8,797 bases of DNA from Fidelibacterota bacterium (lineage in GTDB: Bacteria > Fidelibacterota > Fidelibacteria > Fidelibacterales > DSDE01): positions 1 to 8,797 of the forward strand of contig DSDE01000078.1 in the NCBI GenBank assembly GCA_011049095.1, given 5' to 3'. Shown here piece after piece: positions 6,388-8,797 of the stretch. A model generated the notes under the pieces. The model was not told the origin of the DNA and ran no database searches. It saw only the letters and a program-made list of their open reading frames with translations. Numbering within the stretch: the stretch's first letter is position 1; each line of letters opens with the position of its first letter. A program made the position numbers and the translations under genes.

Positions 6388-7841
6388 GCGTATCCAGCAA
6401 AATCCTCCAAAAAAGTGAGAGTTTTTACAATGCCTATGAGCGGAAACAAGGCGGCGACCCGATTTCGACCCACTATTGCCCTGGCTGCGGGCATGGTATC
6501 GTTCACAAGCTGATAGCCGAAGCGCTGGATGATTTCGGCGTGCAGGACAAAGGCATTCTCATCTCGCCCGTCGGCTGCTCCGTCTTTGCCTACTACTATT
6601 TTGATGTTGGCAATATTCAGGCTGCACATGGCCGCGCGCCGGCTGTGGGCACCGGTTATAGCCGGGCAAATCCTGACAGCATTGTCATTTGCTATCAGGG
6701 CGATGGCGATTTAGCCGCCATTGGCGCCAATGAGATCATTCAGGCTGCCAATCGCGGGGAAAAAATGACGGTCATTTTTGTAAATAACGCCATTTATGGA
6801 ATGACTGGCGGACAGATGGCGCCCACCACTCTCATCGCTCAGAGAACAACAACCACACCCCTGGGCAGAAACGCTGAAAATGAAGGCTATCCACTGAGAA
6901 TGTCAGAAATCATCTCCACACTGGAAGCGCCGGTTTATGTGGCCCGAACAAAAATTAGCGACACCAAAAGTATCAATGCCACCCGCAAAGCCATTCGCAA
7001 AGCCATAAAAGCCCAGGTGGACGGCCGCGGATTCAGTTTCGTGGAAATCCTTTCCGCCTGCCCGACTGGCTGGAAAATGAGCCCACGAGAAAGCGAGGTA
7101 TGGATTGAAGAGATAATGGCCAAATATTTTAACCCCGGCATTTACAAAGATACTATCGATACGCGCCAACCCAAAATTCAGCAAAAGCTCATTGTTGATC
7201 CAAAAGATTATCATGAGCTCCTTGATATCAGCACCGCTAGTCTATCCTCTCTCGAAGGCGTGCTGCCGGTCCCACCAGTGCAGGAAATGATAGAAGAAAT
7301 TAAAATAGCCGGATTTGGCGGACAAGGCGTCCTCAGTCTCGGCTATGTGATGGCCAATATCGCCATGGGCCATAATTACGAAGTGAGCTGGCTGCCCAGC
7401 TATGGCCCTGAAATGCGCGGCGGAACAGCCAACTGCTCCGTGAAAGTTTCACACAAACGCATTGGCGCGCCCGTCGTTGCTCACCCGACGACCCTTATCG
7501 CGCTGAATAAACCAAGTATGGCAAAATTTGAAAATGAAATCACAAGCAATGGAATCATCATCTACGACAATTCACTTATTGATACAGCGCCACAGCGAAA
7601 AGACGTTCAGGTCTATGCCGTACCCGCTACTGAGCTTGCCGATAAAATTGGTTCCACCAAATCAGCTAATATGGTAATGCTGGGCGCTTATGCCGCTTTA
7701 CGAGGCTATCTGGACACCGCTTATATCGAATGGGCTATTCCCCAGATTATTAAAAAGAAAAAACTGCAGGAACTGAACATCCAGGCTTTTAAAACCGGAA
7801 TGGAACACATCAAAGAGCTGCTGAAAAAATGCGTGAATTAG
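6384..7841 (+). CDS. Fused beta-gamma subunit of 2-oxoacid:ferredoxin oxidoreductase
   Basis: This 485-residue protein joins two subunits that are often separate. Residues 1 to about 255 are the beta subunit. They contain HYCPGCGHG (30-38) and the diphosphate-binding stretch from GDGD (106-109) to NN (134-135), with YGMTGGQMAPTT just after. Residues about 256-301 form a linker with low-complexity serine and proline stretches. Residues 302-485 are the gamma subunit, with IAGFGGQGVLS (308-318), SWLPSYGPEMRGG (335-347) and ANMVMLGA (428-435). Together with the alpha and delta subunits it should convert a 2-oxoacid and CoA to acyl-CoA, CO2 and reduced ferredoxin. The start is the ATGA overlap with the alpha gene, with GAGGGA upstream. 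An in-frame ATG at 7287 opens the gamma domain exactly where a stand-alone gamma gene would begin. Confidence 0.9.
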   Translation: MSVSSKILQKSESFYNAYERKQGGDPISTHYCPGCGHGIVHKLIAEALDDFGVQDKGILISPVGCSVFAYYYFDVGNIQAAHGRAPAVGTGYSRANPDSIVICYQGDGDLAAIGANEIIQAANRGEKMTVIFVNNAIYGMTGGQMAPTTLIAQRTTTTPLGRNAENEGYPLRMSEIISTLEAPVYVARTKISDTKSINATRKAIRKAIKAQVDGRGFSFVEILSACPTGWKMSPRESEVWIEEIMAKYFNPGIYKDTIDTRQPKIQQKLIVDPKDYHELLDISTASLSSLEGVLPVPPVQEMIEEIKIAGFGGQGVLSLGYVMANIAMGHNYEVSWLPSYGPEMRGGTANCSVKVSHKRIGAPVVAHPTTLIALNKPSMAKFENEITSNGIIIYDNSLIDTAPQRKDVQVYAVPATELADKIGSTKSANMVMLGAYAALRGYLDTAYIEWAIPQIIKKKKLQELNIQAFKTGMEHIKELLKKCVN

Positions 7842-7861
7842 AAACTAAAAAGGAGCAAACT

Positions 7862-8323
7862 ATGGAGTTTAAAAAAATCCTGGTAACGACAGATTTTTCC
7901 GAAAACTCCTTTTTCGCTATTCCCTATGCTGTGGACCTGGCACAGAAATATGACGCTGAAATAACCTTGCTGCACGTCATCGAGCCTATTATCGCGCCAG
8001 CGGACTTTGCCTGGGGAAGCTATAACCTTACAGAAATCGAACAAAAAACAAGAGATTATGCCGAAGCAAACCTGGACAAACTCATCAGCGAACATTTTCC
8101 TGAAACAATGGCCGTGAAAAAACACCTTGCCTTCGGCACGCCATTTAAAGAGGTAATTCAGTATGCCAGCGATGAAAATTTTAGCCTTATTATCATCTCG
8201 ACCCACGGATTGGCCGGCCTCTCTTATGTCCTATTTGGCTCAACAACAGAAAAAATAGTCCGAAAATCGCCAGTCCCAGTTCTCACCGTCCGCAGCGAAA
8301 ATCACAGATTTGAAATGCCCTGA
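7862..8323 (+). CDS. Universal stress protein, UspA family
   Basis: This is a 153-residue single-domain universal stress protein, usual length. It opens with KKILVTTDFSENS, the standard first strand and phosphate-contacting aspartate (Asp11). It ends with the nucleotide-binding region STHGLAG, FGSTTEKIV and SPVPVLTV. The ATP-type signature is G-x2-G-x9-G-S/T. Here the last two glycines are kept (116 and 126-127), while the first position is Ser113, a replacement seen in many members. AGGAG at 7851-7855 lies six bases from the ATG, and the gene begins 20 bases after the oxidoreductase. An in-frame ATG at 7829 lies within the previous gene and is less likely. The role is unknown. Such proteins often bind ATP or AMP and accompany energy-metabolism genes, so a link to energy state is only a guess. 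Confidence 0.9.
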   Translation: MEFKKILVTTDFSENSFFAIPYAVDLAQKYDAEITLLHVIEPIIAPADFAWGSYNLTEIEQKTRDYAEANLDKLISEHFPETMAVKKHLAFGTPFKEVIQYASDENFSLIIISTHGLAGLSYVLFGSTTEKIVRKSPVPVLTVRSENHRFEMP

Positions 8324-8797
8324 AGCTTGCCATTCATCCTTCTGAATTAAATATTCAAATCACACAGAAACTGTCCGCAATCATCAGACCAGCCATACGC
8401 TTTACACCAAAAAGGGCTGATGATTCGGGCAGTTCTGCTTTTATCTCCCACTTTAATGGCGACGCTTACAGGTTGCCAGGAGAAAGCTGGCCTTGCGATG
8501 ACTATGGTCAACCGCTGGAGCTGCTTTTTCAAATCATTGATTTAAAAGGTGAGATTCTGCCACTCGATATAAAAGTGCTGCAGTTTTTTTATAAAAGGCA
8601 AATGCTTAGCCGCTATGATAACGATTGGCTCATTAAAACTTATAGTAAATTTACACCAAGACCGGGCTGCTGTCTTAAAAAACCCAAAAAGCACCATGAA
8701 GCGCCATTTTGCACCATTGCCTTTGAGAATATCAAAACCCTGCCAAGCTGGGAAACGATTTGCAATTTCCATCGGGAAATTATCCAAATTTGCAAAG
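8320..8797 (+). CDS. DUF1963/YwqG-like protein, 3' end beyond window, start non-canonical or lost
   Basis: A frame without stops runs from 8314 to the window edge and reads like a DUF1963 (YwqG) protein. Counting from 8320, FNGDAYRLPGESWPCDDYG (45-63) then QPLELLFQI (64-72) and LQFFY (87-91) match the family pattern seen in Bacillus YwqG: a glycine-rich pair, a W/Y-P-x-D-x-x-G-Q-P turn, a hydrophobic LLxQI strand and a GxLQFxx strand. About 159 residues are visible and roughly half the domain is missing on the right. No ATG, GTG or TTG precedes the conserved part. The first TTG (8473) lies inside it. CTG at 8320 overlaps the stress-protein stop as CTGA, echoing the ATGA overlap elsewhere in this operon, but has no ribosome site. 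It may use a rare start, be a damaged gene, or contain a sequencing error. Function of the family is unknown. Minus-strand frames over this stretch show no family resemblance. Confidence 0.6.
   Translation, partial: MKLAIHPSELNIQITQKLSAIIRPAIRFTPKRADDSGSSAFISHFNGDAYRLPGESWPCDDYGQPLELLFQIIDLKGEILPLDIKVLQFFYKRQMLSRYDNDWLIKTYSKFTPRPGCCLKKPKKHHEAPFCTIAFENIKTLPSWETICNFHREIIQICK

Noticed and set aside
267..8323. Many GCCGGC and GGCGCC palindromes, about fifteen of the first by eye
   Set aside because: They are far above the chance rate for a single six-base word, but many fall in frame as Ala-Gly or Gly-Ala codon pairs, so codon preference explains them better than a restriction or uptake signal.
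8324..8345. Operon terminator after the stress-protein gene
   Set aside because: There is no GC-rich stem followed by a T-run there, and a plus-strand coding-like frame continues across the junction.
8347..8787. Two minus-strand open frames at the right edge as real genes
   Set aside because: The opposite plus frame is open across the entire stretch and matches the DUF1963 pattern, whereas the minus frames are short, separate and resemble nothing.
1..8797. CRISPR array, tRNA or rRNA gene, insertion sequence or phage genes
   Set aside because: No spaced direct repeats, no tRNA-like or rRNA-like stretch, and no transposase or integrase motifs were seen on either strand.

Overview
The window is one tightly packed plus-strand operon from an anaerobic bacterium. 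It encodes a set of enzymes for fermenting amino acids, or in reverse for making them from short-chain acids, through 2-oxoacids and acyl-CoA thioesters. Bacterial (not archaeal) identity is suggested by Shine-Dalgarno sites, mostly ATG starts, a universal stress protein and the bacterial-type alanine dehydrogenase. Oxygen-sensitive iron-sulfur enzymes point to an anaerobe. The phylum cannot be fixed from the sequence alone. A protein-fermenting lineage is my best guess, with weak support.

Layout. Positions 1-266 hold an AT-rich leader with a striking inverted repeat (39-86), a doubtful coding remnant (33-179) and no clear promoter. The genes follow: alanine dehydrogenase-like (267-1379), an acetyl-CoA hydrolase/transferase family CoA-transferase (1390-2691), NfnA (2700-3575) and NfnB (3575-4996). 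Next come a two-cluster ferredoxin subunit (5010-5303), a VorB-type alpha subunit (5329-6387) and a fused beta-gamma subunit (6384-7841) of a 2-oxoacid:ferredoxin oxidoreductase. A universal stress protein (7862-8323) follows. Last is an incomplete DUF1963/YwqG-like frame (about 8320 to the window edge) with no ATG, GTG or TTG at a sensible start. Gaps between genes are 8-25 bases or small overlaps, and no terminator was seen, so co-transcription is likely.

How the genes could work together (inference). Amino groups are collected as alanine and released by the dehydrogenase, giving NADH. The oxidoreductase, whose alpha subunit looks most like branched-chain 2-oxoacid (2-oxoisovalerate) enzymes, decarboxylates the 2-oxoacid to acyl-CoA and reduces ferredoxin. 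The CoA-transferase exchanges the acyl-CoA with acetate, saving the thioester energy as acetyl-CoA and releasing the acid. NfnAB balances NADH, reduced ferredoxin and NADPH. All steps are reversible in principle, so the set could instead take up branched-chain acids and carboxylate them for amino-acid synthesis.

The most unusual points are the beta-gamma fusion with an in-frame ATG exactly at the gamma-domain start, the linkage of Nfn with the oxidoreductase and CoA-transferase in one transcript, and the hidden start-less DUF1963-like frame at the right edge.
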